From Ailurus styani (Eukaryota > Chordata > Mammalia > Carnivora > Ailuridae), in the NCBI GenBank assembly GCA_002007465.1, contig LNAC01000351.1:182304-246303 (forward strand): a stretch of DNA of 64,000 nt, read 5' to 3'. The notes beneath the pieces are model-generated. The model had not been told where the DNA came from. It worked only from the letters and a program-made list of their open reading frames with translations, and did not search any database. Below, piece after piece: positions 34,426-46,200 of this stretch. The number at the start of each line of letters is the position of its first letter. The first letter of the stretch is position 1. A program made the translations under genes and the position numbers.

Positions 34426-35444
34426 TCCACATATATTTTTAAGTCACTTTGAGAGTTCCTCTTTAGCCCATGGATTATTTTGATGTATTTATTTTAATTT
34501 TCAAGGATTAAATATTTTTCTGTTTTCTTTTAATTCCTATTTTTATTTTTTATGGTCAGAGAATATATAGTGTTTTTATTTGTTTTATTTTTTGTTGATT
34601 ATTATTTTTATTTTTTGATGATTTGTTTTATAGCCCAGGATATAATATATCTTTGTTATTATTCCATAGTGCCTAAAAGACAATGTGTATTCTAATGTTG
34701 TCAATTAGAATGTCTTAGTTGATTTTGTTGTTTAGAACTTTGGATCTTTGCTAACTTTTGTCATAGCTCTATCAGTTACTAAGAGGGGGAATGTTGAAGT
34801 CACAAACTTTTGTTTTGAATTTGTCTACTCCTCATTTTTGCTCTATCAGTTTTTGCTTTATGTATTTTGAGTCTCTGTTGTTTCGGACACACATACTTGG
34901 GATCTTTATATCATCCTAGTGGTTGAAACTTTTTTGTTTTGTAATATCTTTATCTCCAGTAATTTTCTTTATTAAGAGGGATATTTCATCTGGCATTAAA
35001 ATAGTCACTATTGCTTTTTCTTTTAAATTAATGTTTTCTTGGTATATCTTTTTCTAATATTTTATGTTCAAATTACCTGTGTTGTTAAATTTCAAGTGGG
35101 CTTCTTGTAAACAACCTAGAATTGGGTTGTGATCATTTTTTCCCCAACTCCTAATAATGTTTGGCTTTAATTGCTATTTTTTATGTTTTTTACATTTAAG
35201 GTCATAATTGATATATTATGGCTTCAGACTGCCATTTCATTACTTGTTTTCTATTATGTCTTATTCCTCTGTATCTTTTCTCATGACTTTAGAAGAAAGT
35301 GCTAAGTCTTTAATACCATTTTGGTTATTAGTCATTTGTGTGCTCTCTTTCCAACTTTCTTTCTTAATTTTCTCATACACATTTTGTCAAGAACATGAAA
35401 TTAACTTCAACTCCTTCTCTGTCCTATGCCCTTATCTGATTTAG

Positions 35445-35825
35445 CAGATTTTGTTCTCTTTGCCTAGAATATCCTTCTCAAAAATTCCTCTTGGCAACAT
35501 TCTATCAGTCCTTCAAGATTTAGTTTTGCATCTTATTTTATGAGAAACCTGCTCTGCCCCATTCTTTGCAACCTGACAACCTTATGCTCAACCTTATACT
35601 GTGTAGGCTGAGAGTCATTCATCTACATTTCTATCTCATTCCATCTTTTCTTCAATTTTAGCACATGCTGTGTTTTATAGTTATTGTTTACTTATTCCTT
35701 TCCCTTACCAGATACTGGGCCATTTGAAGTCTTTGCCTACATCATACTTTTGTCTGTATCTCTGTCACTTAGCACTGTGCCTGCCATGTAGAATTCACTT
35801 GATAAGTGCTGATTATATGAACACA
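35445..35825 (+). repeat. L2 element, 3' portion
   Basis: 'GCCTAGAATATCCTTCTC', 'TCCTTCAAGATTTAG', 'GAGAAACCTGCTCTGCCCC', 'GTCTGTATCTCTGTCACTTAGCACTGTGCCTGCC' and 'AGTGCTGATTATATGAA' follow the L2 3' region in sense orientation. Confidence 0.8.
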
Positions 35826-35829
35826 TTAA

Positions 35830-36489
35830 GGTAACTCACCTATACTCGACCTGATGAAAATATGTAAACAAATATTATTTTTATTGTTAATTTTTATCTG
35901 CCCTATTTTAAGAGAAAAGTGGTAAATCAACGAGTAGTAAAGGTTTCGGAACTATGTACCCAGTACTGAATTGGGAAGAACTGGAAATAAATAAACCAGC
36001 TCCCTGTCCTCAGGTTGACAGTGATTTGTTTGATAAGGCATGCTTATACTACAAAACTACACGACTATGCAAAACTAATTGGAGTTCAATGCATACCTGA
36101 GTCAATGAGCTTGTGCACTAATCGAGAAAGGAAGGATAGAAAATGTGAGTAATAATTTACAATCTATTACTAGATTTACAAATTTATTTTTTAAACCAAT
36201 TTATATATAGTTAGGACCAACAATAAAATAGAAGAGGTATTTATGCAAACTTGGGAAACATAGTTAAACTTTAGTGCTATTTTTTTCCCCTTTACAAAAA
36301 GAGGGTATTGGATAAAATCTCATTCCTGAATGTTAATGAAATAGGAAACACAAGTCTACATGTTATAAAAATTGGGAACCTTTGAAATATAAGCAGAAAT
36401 GTTACCAATTTGCCTATAAACAATGAAACAATATTTTTTGCTGATGGAAAATACTATAACATTTTCAATGCAAAGTATTTTTCATGAAC
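35830..36489. other. Unassigned AT-rich DNA
   Basis: No gene or repeat recognised. Confidence 0.4.
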
Positions 36490-36890
36490 AAATATGTCTG
36501 AACAGTGTCCTCCCCAAAGCCCATAAACACCTCTGAAATATTCTTATATTAATGAGCTTTAATGATGCACTTGAATAATACCTAGACGACTATAGCACTA
36601 CTTAGAAAAGAAACACACCTCTCAAACTAATTAGAGTTCTTGAACGACATTGAAAGAGGGAGCTGGTTAAATCATTTTCTCCAGCACTAGGTTTAATTGA
36701 CATAGATATAATGCCGGTGATAATTTTATGCAATTGCAAGATCAGGAGTTTAATATATCTGGCAGTAAGGCAGGGATTTGCTTTCTCTGACAGTGTTGAA
36801 TAAACCTCTCTAATCCTTTTCCGTTAGCTTTCCCTTATTTCTAGGCTTAAATTTAATAACAGGCTAAAAAAAACAAGATTCCATTAGGCT
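36490..36890. other. Repeat-free segment, candidate conserved non-coding DNA
   Basis: 400 bp without a recognised repeat, with many TAAT-type homeodomain cores (TTAATGAGCTTTAATGATG, AACTAATTAG, TTTAATTGAC) and a GGTGATAATTTTATGCAAT stretch. No open frame. Texture-based only. Confidence 0.3.
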
Positions 36891-36905
36891 TCTCAAAGCT
36901 CAACC

Positions 36906-36906
<1 letters not shown>

Positions 36907-36981
<75 letters not shown>
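36907..36981 (+). repeat. (GA)n microsatellite in two blocks
   Basis: Two GA runs of about 40 and 30 bp separated by AAATTGG. A polypurine tract able to form triplex DNA. It produces a serine/leucine artefact frame on the - strand. Confidence 0.95.
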
Positions 36982-36984
<3 letters not shown>

Positions 36985-37129
36985 ACATTATCTCAGAAAG
37001 GTTGTGGCTCAGAATCATTAAAAAGACTAATGGCAGGATCATAGGGTTAAGTTTATAATTCCCCTTGTACATCACAGAGGCACCGTCTCTCGTAGTAAAC
37101 ACTTTATCTACTTTCATCTTGCTTCCAAA

Positions 37130-37460
37130 TCACCAAAATGAAGGGAGAAATCCAAGAGGGATTGCATGATTATAGTTTTACAAGATGCTTCAAAATGTTT
37201 TGTTGGATGTTCAATTTGTCTTACATATTAAGCTTGTTTATTCATTTACAGGTCATGCTAAAGCCTTGCTATCTAGAACTAAGATATTTTGATATAATGA
37301 ATTTCTACAGAGTATTTCCTGTAACATTTAATGCTTTGCAGTTTAAATTGTGATGGTCTATCTGGGCCATTTGGCAGAGGTTATAAAAAGCATAATTTTT
37401 ATTAAAGCCTCTGAAATAGGCCAAATGATTTCCAATGAAACCATCTTTTTAATTTTGTTT
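37130..37460. other. Repeat-free segment, candidate conserved non-coding DNA
   Basis: Contains 'GATGGTCTATCTGGGCCATTTGGCAG' and a partly reversed partner 'AATAGGCCAAATGATTTCC' about 50 bp on: CCATTTGGC and GCCAAATGA are near-complementary. No repeat family or coding frame recognised. Confidence 0.3.
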
Positions 37461-37770
37461 CAATTATAAATTACAAACTACAGAGCTCAGACAGATCTGA
37501 AGTCTAGATCTTTATACCTTAGGGAAATTCCTGCTTTCTGTAAGTTTGTTTTATGCTTTTCTGTCTGACTCATTGACAAAAAATGCCTAGTTCATAATTT
37601 TCTTTGTTGGTCAGTATTATATAGGTGTTCATAAACAACATTCTTATTTTTAATGTTTTGTAAGGCTTCTATAATTATGGTTCTTATTAATACTTAGACC
37701 CAAGAGTTATTTAATTGAATATATTTTTTTTATTTTGATGTGGCTCTTTTTCTCCTTTACTATCTATTTC

Positions 37771-37964
37771 TTTTAACATTTTATTTATTTATTTGAGAGA
37801 GAGAGAGATCAGATCACAAGTAGGCAGAGAGGCAGGCAGAGAGAGAGGAGGAAGCAGGTTCCCTGCTGAGCAGGTAGCCGGACGCAGGCCTCGATCCCAG
37901 GACCCTGAGATAATGACCTGGGCTGAAGGCAGAGGCTTTAACCCACTTAGCCACCCAGGCTCCC
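37771..37964 (-). mobile_element. Can-SINE, mustelid type, antisense
   Basis: 'TTTTAACATTTTATTTATTTATTTGAGAGAG', GGCAGAGAGGCAGGCAGAG, 'GCAGGTTCCCTGCTGAGC' and the reversed head 'GCCACCCAGGCTCCC'. Duplication TACTATCTATTTC (37758) versus TACTCTCTATTTT (37965). Confidence 0.94.
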
Positions 37965-38199
37965 TACTCTCTATTTTTAACCATACTTTACGTTGAATGT
38001 GACCATGGAGTGTAGCCCCTGAATTGTTTCCTTTTAAATTCATTGAGGTTTTCTTTGTGGTCTAAGTATAATTTTTTTTGAAGTACTGTTTTTTTTTAAA
38101 TAAATATGCCATGGGAATGAAAAAGGCAAATTGTAAAGTACAGTTCAATACATACTTTTCAAGTCTTCTGAAATCAGACTATAATCTACAATATGCTTA

Positions 38200-38400
38200 T
38201 TGTTAAAAAAATTTAACAGCATTATTTTAATAACAAAAATGGAACAAAACACATAAGAGGAAATGGGTAGATAAATTTAATCGCATGAAATAGAATAATA
38301 TGCAACTATTAAAATTCATGGTGTAGAAAACATTACCATGATATATTATTAAGTGAGAAAAGCAGGTTATGAGTATACAAATTATGCTTTAAAAATTGCA
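38200..38400 (+). repeat. L1/HAL1-type 3' fragment
   Basis: 'AGAATAATATGCAACTATTAAAA', 'AAACATTACCATGATATATTATTAAGTGAGAAAAGCAGG' is the sense 3' sequence of old L1/HAL1 elements. Confidence 0.65.
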
Positions 38401-38535
38401 TCTTGTTTTTCTCCATAATTCAACTGTGAACTTGAGAACAATACAGAACAGCAATAATGAAGAATATAGTGCAATACTATCTTATGAAATGAGAAGTGGT
38501 CCTATTTACTGCCTACTGCTGCACTGTTGTCTTCT

Positions 38536-38636
38536 CCCTGTCCTGTTCCTCCTTCTTTTCTCCCTTTTCCCTTTCCCTTTCCCTTTCCCCCCTCCTCCTC
38601 CTCCACCTCCTCCTCCTCTTCCTCCTTCTTCTGGTA
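38536..38636 (+). repeat. Polypyrimidine tract (TTTCCC)n/(CTC)n
   Basis: About 100 bp nearly free of purines, made of repeated CCCTTT units followed by CCTCCT units. Such mirror-like polypyrimidine DNA can form H-DNA. The proline/serine and glycine frames across it are artefacts. Confidence 0.9.
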
Positions 38637-38639
38637 CAG

Positions 38640-39305
38640 GAAGGGAGAATGGTTTGAGTTTGACAATGACAAACAAGGACAGTATCACAGGGATCTTATT
38701 CCAGGTCTAGTGAGTGAGATCTGTGGGAAGTAGAGTTAACCAAGATTCTTAGGGGGAGGTTCATATTTCCATTAGGACAAAACTTGAAGGAAATATTTAG
38801 AGTACATGATGAAAGTATAAGGTATGTAGCTGATAATGGACCATGAATTTCAGAGGACATATGGAGATGGTTTTAGGATTTGAGAAAGGATGGAAAAGAA
38901 GACAGAATGGTAGATATTCAAAAACATGTGAGGATTATTGTGAAAGCTATAAGATGTTACCTGGGTGTGGTAGAGTTTTCTAGAGACATAAAAGAAAAAA
39001 CATATTTAAAAAATTAATTCTGTTATGTTCAAGGCAGATTATGGTGTTTGGGTCAAACTGTAGGCGTGCGTGTCTAGTGCCCTCTCTTCCAATGATTGGG
39101 TAGATAGACAGCAAGCACTGATCTTAGACCCCATGTGGCAGTTCCTTCTCATTTCCTATTAAAGTAGCAGAGATCTTATTCCCTGTATATATGCACTATC
39201 TTGATGGTTTGCAGAATTCTGGAGAACCTGGGCATTATACTGATCACACAAAATACTCTTCATCTTATTAAGTTATGCCTATATCTGTGCATATATGAAA
39301 ATACT
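38640..39305. other. Unassigned DNA
   Basis: No gene or repeat recognised. Confidence 0.4.
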
Positions 39306-39309
39306 TACA

Positions 39310-39850
39310 AACTTGCACTCTTTCTGTTTTGTTGAAAACTGAAAGTGATGCATTGAAATCTTCTGTTATTTTTTTAAGAAATATCTGTTTTCTGCCTTTT
39401 CATCCAGATGTTGCTTTTCTTTTACCTCAGAATATATAAAATTAACATCTCATAGAAATCATTAATTTTTTGCTCTTCTTTAAAATCCTATCTTCTTAAG
39501 ATTTTAACTTTTGAAATACTTCTGTGTATTCAGTCCTTAAAAGGGATAAGTCGCCATCCCTTTTTTTCTTGCCCTTTATTGAAGTGACAGCTTTTATTGT
39601 TTACATGATGTAGTGAATTTTCTGTGGGTATGGAAGTTAAATTTTGGCTGGGAATCATTGGCATATTTTCTTACATGGTTTTATGGAGTGTTTGGATACA
39701 CTCACAAATCCTTCATGGGTAAAACTTGTGAATTTCCTTTGTTTTTTAAATTTCAGGGAATTTTTCTCCTTTATGGAGGTAAAGGTTTTCTGTACTTCAT
39801 TCTTGCTTAAGGATATCAAATTGAGAAATGTTAGATTGACAACCACACTA
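39310..39850 (-). repeat. Possible ancient L1 relic, antisense
   Basis: 'GATGCATTGAAATCTTCTG' and 'ACCTCAGAATATATAAAATTAAC' near 39430, then 'GGGAATTTTTCTCCTTTATGGAGG' near 39757, recall antisense L1M sequence. Highly diverged. Confidence 0.35.
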
Positions 39851-39857
39851 TACTTTT

Positions 39858-40051
39858 TTTTTTAAAGGATATATTTATTTGAGAGAGAGAGAGATTGAGC
39901 AGGATGGGGGGCGGGCAGAGTGGAGAGGGAGAGAAGCGAACTCCCTGCTGAGTGGGAAACCCAACATGGGGTTGGATCCCACGACCCTGAGATCAGGGCC
40001 TGAGCCAAAATCAAGAATCAGATGCTCAATGACTGAGCCACCCAGGTGCCC
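39858..40051 (-). mobile_element. Can-SINE, older subtype, antisense
   Basis: 'TTTTAAAGGATATATTTATTTG', GA-rich body, 'GAACTCCCTGCTGAGTGGG', head 'GCCACCCAGGTGCCC'. Perfect 18-bp duplication CAACCACACTATACTTTT at 39840 and 40052, despite a diverged body. Confidence 0.94.
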
Positions 40052-40144
40052 CAACCACACTATACTTTTAAAAAATGAATGTATATACTTCTAAAAAATT
40101 TAGCTATGCTTACACCAAACATTGCAATTTTTTTTGTTAAATAG

Positions 40145-41260
40145 TGTAATTTATTTATTGATTCATCAATTATATCTTGTGTTTATACTATGTGCTAGAC
40201 AGAATTTTCAGTGTCTAGAATGTAATAATAAATACAACAAATTATAATTCTTGCTAAATTACTTTACATTAAAATCAATGATCTAGGGTAGAATAGGGAA
40301 GTAGAAAATAAATAAAATAATATCAAATAAACATGAAACCACCAAATTTAATGGTGTGTTTGAATGTAATAAATGTTATGAAAGAAATAGAATAGGTTGA
40401 AAGGAATTAGGAGTGTAGGAGTAAAATTTTACAGAAGGCTGTTGGCAGGTCTCACTAATCAGGTGATATGCATGTGTATATTGGGGAAAGATCAAAACAG
40501 ACGAAGGGAACAGGTACAGCAAAATGCCTAAGGGCAGGGTATGACTAGCATGTTTGAAAAACACCAGGGAGGTCATTGTGGCAGAAGTTAATCAGCAAGT
40601 TAGAAGGAAATGAGACCAGACAAGTAATAGGGTCACATAATTTAGGGCTTTATAGACTACTGTAGTGATTTTATGCTGAATAAAAACTGAGAGTAGTGAA
40701 TTATTTGAATAAAAAGAGAATAAAGAATAAAATAAGAAAAGAAAAGAAAATTGATTCAAATAGAAAAGTAGTATGATCTGACTTATATGTTAAAATGGAT
40801 CACTCTGACTTTTGTTCTGATAATACAATGTTTGGGGCAAGGGTGGAGGCAGAGAGATGAATTTGGTGACTATTGTATAAATTTTTACGAGATACAAGGA
40901 TAGCTTTGATCATGTTGTACTGGTATAGGTAATGGTTGCATCATAATGTATTTTAAGGTAAATCTAATAGGAATTCTTGGCAGTTTAGACATGATATAAG
41001 AGAGACAAAAGACTGAAAGATGACACAAACATTTTTTCTTGAGTTACTAAAAGGAAGGAGTTGCTGCCAGTTAAAGTGGAGGAGATAGTATATTTGTGTG
41101 TTTGGGGGTGGCTGTTAGATATCTTAGTGGATATGTAGGTGGACAGTTGGACATAGGATCTGGAGTTAAGGAGAGAGAGCTAGCCTAAATCCATTCTACT
41201 TTTAGAGTTGAAACAAGGAGAAAATTTTAAGTAAACAATGCCTGAGCAGAGAGCTGATGG
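40145..41260 (+). repeat. Ancient dispersed repeat, longest copy in the window
   Basis: Co-linear with a repeat I recall as widespread in mammals: 'TACTATGTGCTAGACAGAATTTTC', 'TGCCTAAGGGCAGGG', 'GAGGTCATTGTGGCAGAAG', 'TCACATAATTTAGGGC', 'GTAGTATGATCTGACTTATATG', 'GGATCACTCTGAC', 'GGGGCAAGGGTGGAGGCAG', 'GGAGTTGCTGCCAG' and 'GGATATGTAGGTGGACAG'. I believe it is 5'-type sequence of an old LINE but cannot name it with confidence. Non-coding. Confidence 0.65.
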
Positions 41261-41559
41261 CCCAGCAGGAGTGAAATATGATAAAAGACAAAAATATAAA
41301 ACTAAACATATGCTCTAAGTGTCACAGTATGTCAGGGGCATATAAGTTGCTTACCCTCCGTGCTAGTTTCTGTCTCCTACCACTCAATTATTTAATATCT
41401 TTTTAAAGAAATTATCTATTTTAGAACAGTTTTAGATTAACAGAATTATTGCAAAGATAGTACAGAAATTCCTCCAATTTCCTCTATTATTAAAATTGTG
41501 TCAGTTTCCTATTGCTACACTAACAGCAAACTTTGTGGCCATAAACTCTAAAGTGCTGC

Positions 41560-42283
41560 CTGGTCATGTGATACCTTTCCTGCGAGGGGTCCAGCAAAAG
41601 GCAGAAGTGCAGCAAGATCCCTCCTCCCCTGGGAGCAACAGTGCAGGTCCATGCCACAGGAATCTGTAAAATTTAGAGTTTTGGAATTCAGTCACATGCC
41701 TGAGATAAAAACGCTTGGTCACAGGCCAGGTGAACACAGGGTTCTGAAAGAAATGAGGAGACAAGAGTGAACTTTTCTCTGAGGTTCACTGAAGAGTGGG
41801 GGGCTGTGAATTTTCAGCTCTGGGACTAGAGAGAAGGGTATGACCATAATCATTCCACCCATCAGTGCTGAAAGCCTTCAGGGAGCAAAATAACACCACC
41901 TAATGAAGTCTGGACCTGCTTACACTGAGTCTTGCCTCACTTCGCACTGGAGGGACATTTCCATTAGGCCAAGTCCACCTGAGAATCATTGTAACAGGCC
42001 CCTCCTCCCAGAAGACCAACACAAACAACTTGCTCACACCGAGTTTACTGATCATAGAGGGCTGCAAAGCTTAAGGTTTAGGGGAAAACAGTATATAACT
42101 TTTTTTGTATTTTTATTCTTTAGTCCTTTAGTATTATTTTTTCAGTTATTTTCTTATTTTTTCAATCATTTTAAAATTATTTTTAATTCTTATTTTGGGA
42201 TTTAGTTTCTTTTACAAGCATAGCTAGAATCTAGCTGCTGTTGTTGTTTTTTTGCTTTCTCTTTCTTTTCTTTTCTGGACAAA
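41560..42283 (+). promoter_or_regulatory. L1 5' UTR (internal Pol II promoter region, by homology)
   Basis: More GC-rich first part with 'AGTCTTGCCTCACTTCGCACTGG', 'CATTAGGCCAAGTCCACC', 'GATCATAGAGGGCTGCAAAGC' and 'TTAGGGGAAAACAG', then a pyrimidine-rich stretch up to the ORF1 start, as in carnivoran L1 5' UTRs. In the family this region drives element transcription. Activity here is not shown. Confidence 0.65.
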
Positions 42284-43175
42284 ATGACAAGACAGAGAAA
42301 TTCTTTCCAAAAGAAAGAATAAGAGGTAGTACTCACTGCCAGGGATTTGATCAATGATATAACTAAGATGTTTGAACTAGAATTTAAAACTATTACAAAG
42401 ATACTAGCTGGGCTTTAAAAAAAAAAGCATAGAAGACACTAGAGAATCCCTTACTGTAGAGATATAAGAACTAAAATTTAGTCAGGCCGAAATTAAAAAT
42501 GCTATTACTGAGGTCCAGTCCCAAGTGGATGCCATAAAAATGAGGATGAATGAATAGGAAGAGTGAATCAGTAATATAGAAGATAAAGTGATGGAAAATA
42601 AGGAAGCTGAAAATAAGAAAGAAAACTATTAGATCAAGAAGGGAGACTTAGAGAATTCAGTGATTCCATGAAGTGAAATAATATCCTTATTATAGGGGTC
42701 CCAGAAGATGAGGAGTGGGAGAAAGGGCAGAAAGTTTATTTGAACAAATTATAGTTGAGAAATTCCATAATCTGGGGAAAGAAACAAGCATTCAAGTCCA
42801 AGAGGCAGAGAGAATCCCCTTCAAAATCAGCAAAAGTAGGTCAACAGCTCAACATAAATAGTGAAGCTTTCAAATTTCAAAGATAAAGAGAAAATCCTGA
42901 AAGTAGCTTAGGAGAAGAGGTCCTTACCTACAAGGGTAGACATATAAGGCTGGCAGCAAACCTGTCCACAGAGATCTGGCAGGCCAGAAAAGACTAGCAT
43001 GATATATTCGATGTACTAAATGGAAAAAAATATATATATGCAGCCAAGAATACTTTATCCAGTAAGGGTGTCATTCAGAATAGAAGGAGAAAGAGTTTCC
43101 AGAATAAACTAAAACTAAAGGAATTTGTGAACCCTAAACCAACCCTGTAAGAAATATTAAAGGCAGAGAGAGACC
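42284..43175 (+). pseudogene. L1 ORF1 (RNA-binding chaperone) relic
   Basis: The ATG at 42284 opens a frame reading MTRQRNSFQKKE and then meets TAA at 42320-42322. The read-through continues with recognisable ORF1 sequence (EVVLTARDLINDITKMFE). ORF1 protein coats L1 RNA as a trimer with a coiled coil, RRM and C-terminal domain. Further downstream the DNA still matches ORF1 text ('GATCTGGCAGGCCAGAAAAG', 'GCAGCCAAGAATACTTTATCC') but the frames are broken. Confidence 0.8.
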
Positions 43176-43243
43176 CCTAAAGTAACAAAACCCAGAAAGG
43201 AACAGAGATGATCTACAGGAACAGTGATTTTACAAGTAATACA

Positions 43244-46200
43244 ATGGCAATAAATTCATATCTTTTAATAATTACTCTGAATGTAATGGAATAAATGCTC
43301 AAATCAAAAGACATAGTGTAACAGAATGGATAAAAAACAAACAAAAAAAACAAACAAACAAGACCCATGAATACACCACTTACAAGAGACTCATTTGAGA
43401 ACCAAAGACACCTCCAAATTGAAAGTGAAGTGGAGGAAAACCATTTTCATGCTAATGGACATCAAAAGAAAGCTGGAGTAGCCATCCTTGTATCAAACAA
43501 ACTAGATTTTAAATCAAAGACTGTAATAAGAAAGGAAGGACACTATATCATAGTAAAGTTGTATATCCAACAAGAAGATCTAACAATTGTAAATACTTAG
43601 GTTCCTAACAGGAGCAGCCAAATATGTAAATCAATTAATAACAAAATTTTTAAATTTCATTTATAATAATACAATAATAGTAGGAGACAACACACTCACA
43701 GCAATGGATAGATCACCTAAAAAAAAAGACCAACTAAGAAACTAGGCTTTTAATGACACAGTGGACCAGATGGACTTAACACATATATTCAGAGCATTTC
43801 ATCCTAAAGCAGCAGAATCACATTCTTTTCAAGTGCACATGGAACATTCTCCAGAATAGATCACCTACTGGGTCAGAAATCAGGTCTCAACAAGTACGAA
43901 AATACTGAGAGCATATCGTACATATTTTTTTTTTTAAAGATTTTATTTATTTATTTCACAGCGGGAGAGAGATCACAAGGAGGCAGAGAGGCAGGCAGAG
44001 AGAGAGGGGGAAGCAGGCTCCCTGCTGAGCAGAGAGCCCGATGCGGGCCTCGATCCCAGGACGCTGAGATCATGACCTGAGCCGAAAGCAGAGGCTTTAA
44101 CCCACTGAGCCACCCAGGCGCCCATATCGTACATATTTTCAGACCACAATGCTATGAAACTTGAAGTCAACTACAAGAAAAAATTTGGAAGGACTACAAA
44201 TACTTGGAGGTTTAAGAACATCCTACTAAGGAATGAATGGGTCGACCAGAAAATTAAAGAAGAATTAAAAAAAAAATAGAAGCAAATGAAAATGAAAACA
44301 TTATATTTCAAAACCTTTGGGATGCTGCAAAGGTGGTCCTAAGAGGGAAATATATAGCAATACAGGTCTTCCTCAAGAAATAAGAAAAGTCTCAAATATA
44401 CAACCTAACCTTATACCTAAAGGAGTTATTAAAAGAACATCAAATAAAGCCTAAATCCAGCAAGAGAAGAGAAATAATAAAGACTAGAGCAGAAGTCAAT
44501 GATATAGAAATTAAAAAAAAACAAAACAGTAAAACAGATCATAAAAACTAGGAGCTAGTATCTGAAAGAATTAATAAATTGATAAGCCCCTAGCCCGACT
44601 TATAAAAAAAGAAAAGAAAAAGGACCCAAATAAATAAAATCATTAAAGAAAGAGGAGAGATCACAACCAACATCGGAGAAATACAATTATAAGAGAATAT
44701 TGTGAGCAACCATATGCCAACAAATTAGGCAATCTGGAAGAAATGAATACGTTCCTAGAAACATATGAACTACCAAAACTGAAACAGAAACGAATAGAAA
44801 ACATGAACAGACCCATAACCAGAGAAGAAATTGAATCAGTAATCAAAAATCTCCCAAGAAACAAGAATCCAGGGCTGGATGGCTTCCCAGGGAAATTCTG
44901 CCAAACATTTAAAGAAAAATTAATACCTATTCTTCTGAAACTGTTCCAAAAATTAGAAATGAAGGAAAATTTCCATATGCATTCTAAGAGGTCAGCATTA
45001 CTTTTTCCCAAAACCAGATAAAGACCCTACTACACAGGAGAATTAGAGATCAATATCCCTGATGAACATGGATACAAAAATTCTCACCAAGATACTAGCT
45101 AATAGGATCCAACAATACATTAAAAGGATTATTCACCACAAGCAAGTGGGATTTACTCCTGGACTACAGGGGTGGTTCAACATCCACAAATCAATCAATG
45201 TGATGCACCACATTAATAAAAGAAAGGACAAGAACCTTATGATCCTCTCAATAGATACAGAAATAGCATTTGACAAAAGGCAGCATCCTTTCTTGGTAAA
45301 AATCCTGCACCATATAGGGATAGAGGGAACATACCTCAATATCATAAAAGCCAAATACAAAAGACCCACAGCAGATATCATTCTCAATGGGGAAAAAACT
45401 GCGAGCTTTTCCTCTAAGATCAGGAACACAACAGGGATGTCGACTCTCTCCACTGTTGTTGAACATAGTACTGGAAGTCTCAGTCTCAGCAATCAAACAA
45501 AAAGAACTAAAAGGCATCTAAATCGGCAAAGAAGAAATCAAATTTTCACTCTTCACAGATGACATGATACTCTATGTAGAAAATCCAAAAGACTACAGCC
45601 CAAAATTGCTAGAACTGATACTTGATTTCAGCAAAGTCATGGGATTTAAAATCAATATGCAGAAATCAGTTGCATTTCTATACACTAACAATGAAACAGA
45701 AGAAAGATAAGTCAAGGAATTGATTCCATCTATGATTGCACCCAAAACCGTAAGATATCTAGGAATAAATCTTACCAAAGAGGTAAAGAATCTGTACTCT
45801 GAAAACTGTAGAACACTTATGAAAAAAATTGAAGAAGACACAAAGAAATGGAAAAATATTCCATGCTCATGGATTGAAAGAACAAATATTGTTAATATGT
45901 CCATGCTACCCAAAACAATCTACACACTCAATGCAATCCCTATCAAAATACTATCAGCATTTTTCACAGAGCTGGAACAAACAATTCTAAAATTTGTATG
46001 GAACCAGAAAAGACCCTGAATAGCCAAGGAAATGTTGAAAAAGAAAACCACAATTCCAGTCTCCAAGCTGTATTACAAAGCTGTAATCATCCAGACAGTA
46101 TGGTACTGACACAAAAACAGACACATAGATCAATAGAACAGAATAGAGAACCCAGAAATGGACCCTCAACTCAATGGTCAACTTAATCTTGGACAAAGCA

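Larger units (their letters stand above)
31090..35280 (-). mobile_element. Long ancient L1 (L1M type), antisense, interrupted by a SINE
   Basis: The + strand gives the reversed 3' UTR ('TGGCAACCACTAATTTGTTG', 'TGGCTACTACAAATAAAGC', 'GTCACACCAGCCATGAATGG'), the reversed ORF2 C-terminus ('GATGAAGTCCAATGTATT'), the reversed reverse-transcriptase region, and near 34780-35120 the reversed 5' part of ORF2. About 4 kb remain in co-linear order, split at 34230 by a Can-SINE. Stops and indels are everywhere, so it is inactive. The 5' UTR and ORF1 are not seen. Confidence 0.85.

Noticed and set aside
36907..36981. Possible CRISPR-like or satellite array
   Set aside because: It is a plain GA dinucleotide repeat; there are no spaced repeat units anywhere in the window.
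38396..38733. Proline/serine-rich and glycine-rich open frames on both strands
   Set aside because: They are translations of a polypyrimidine tract.
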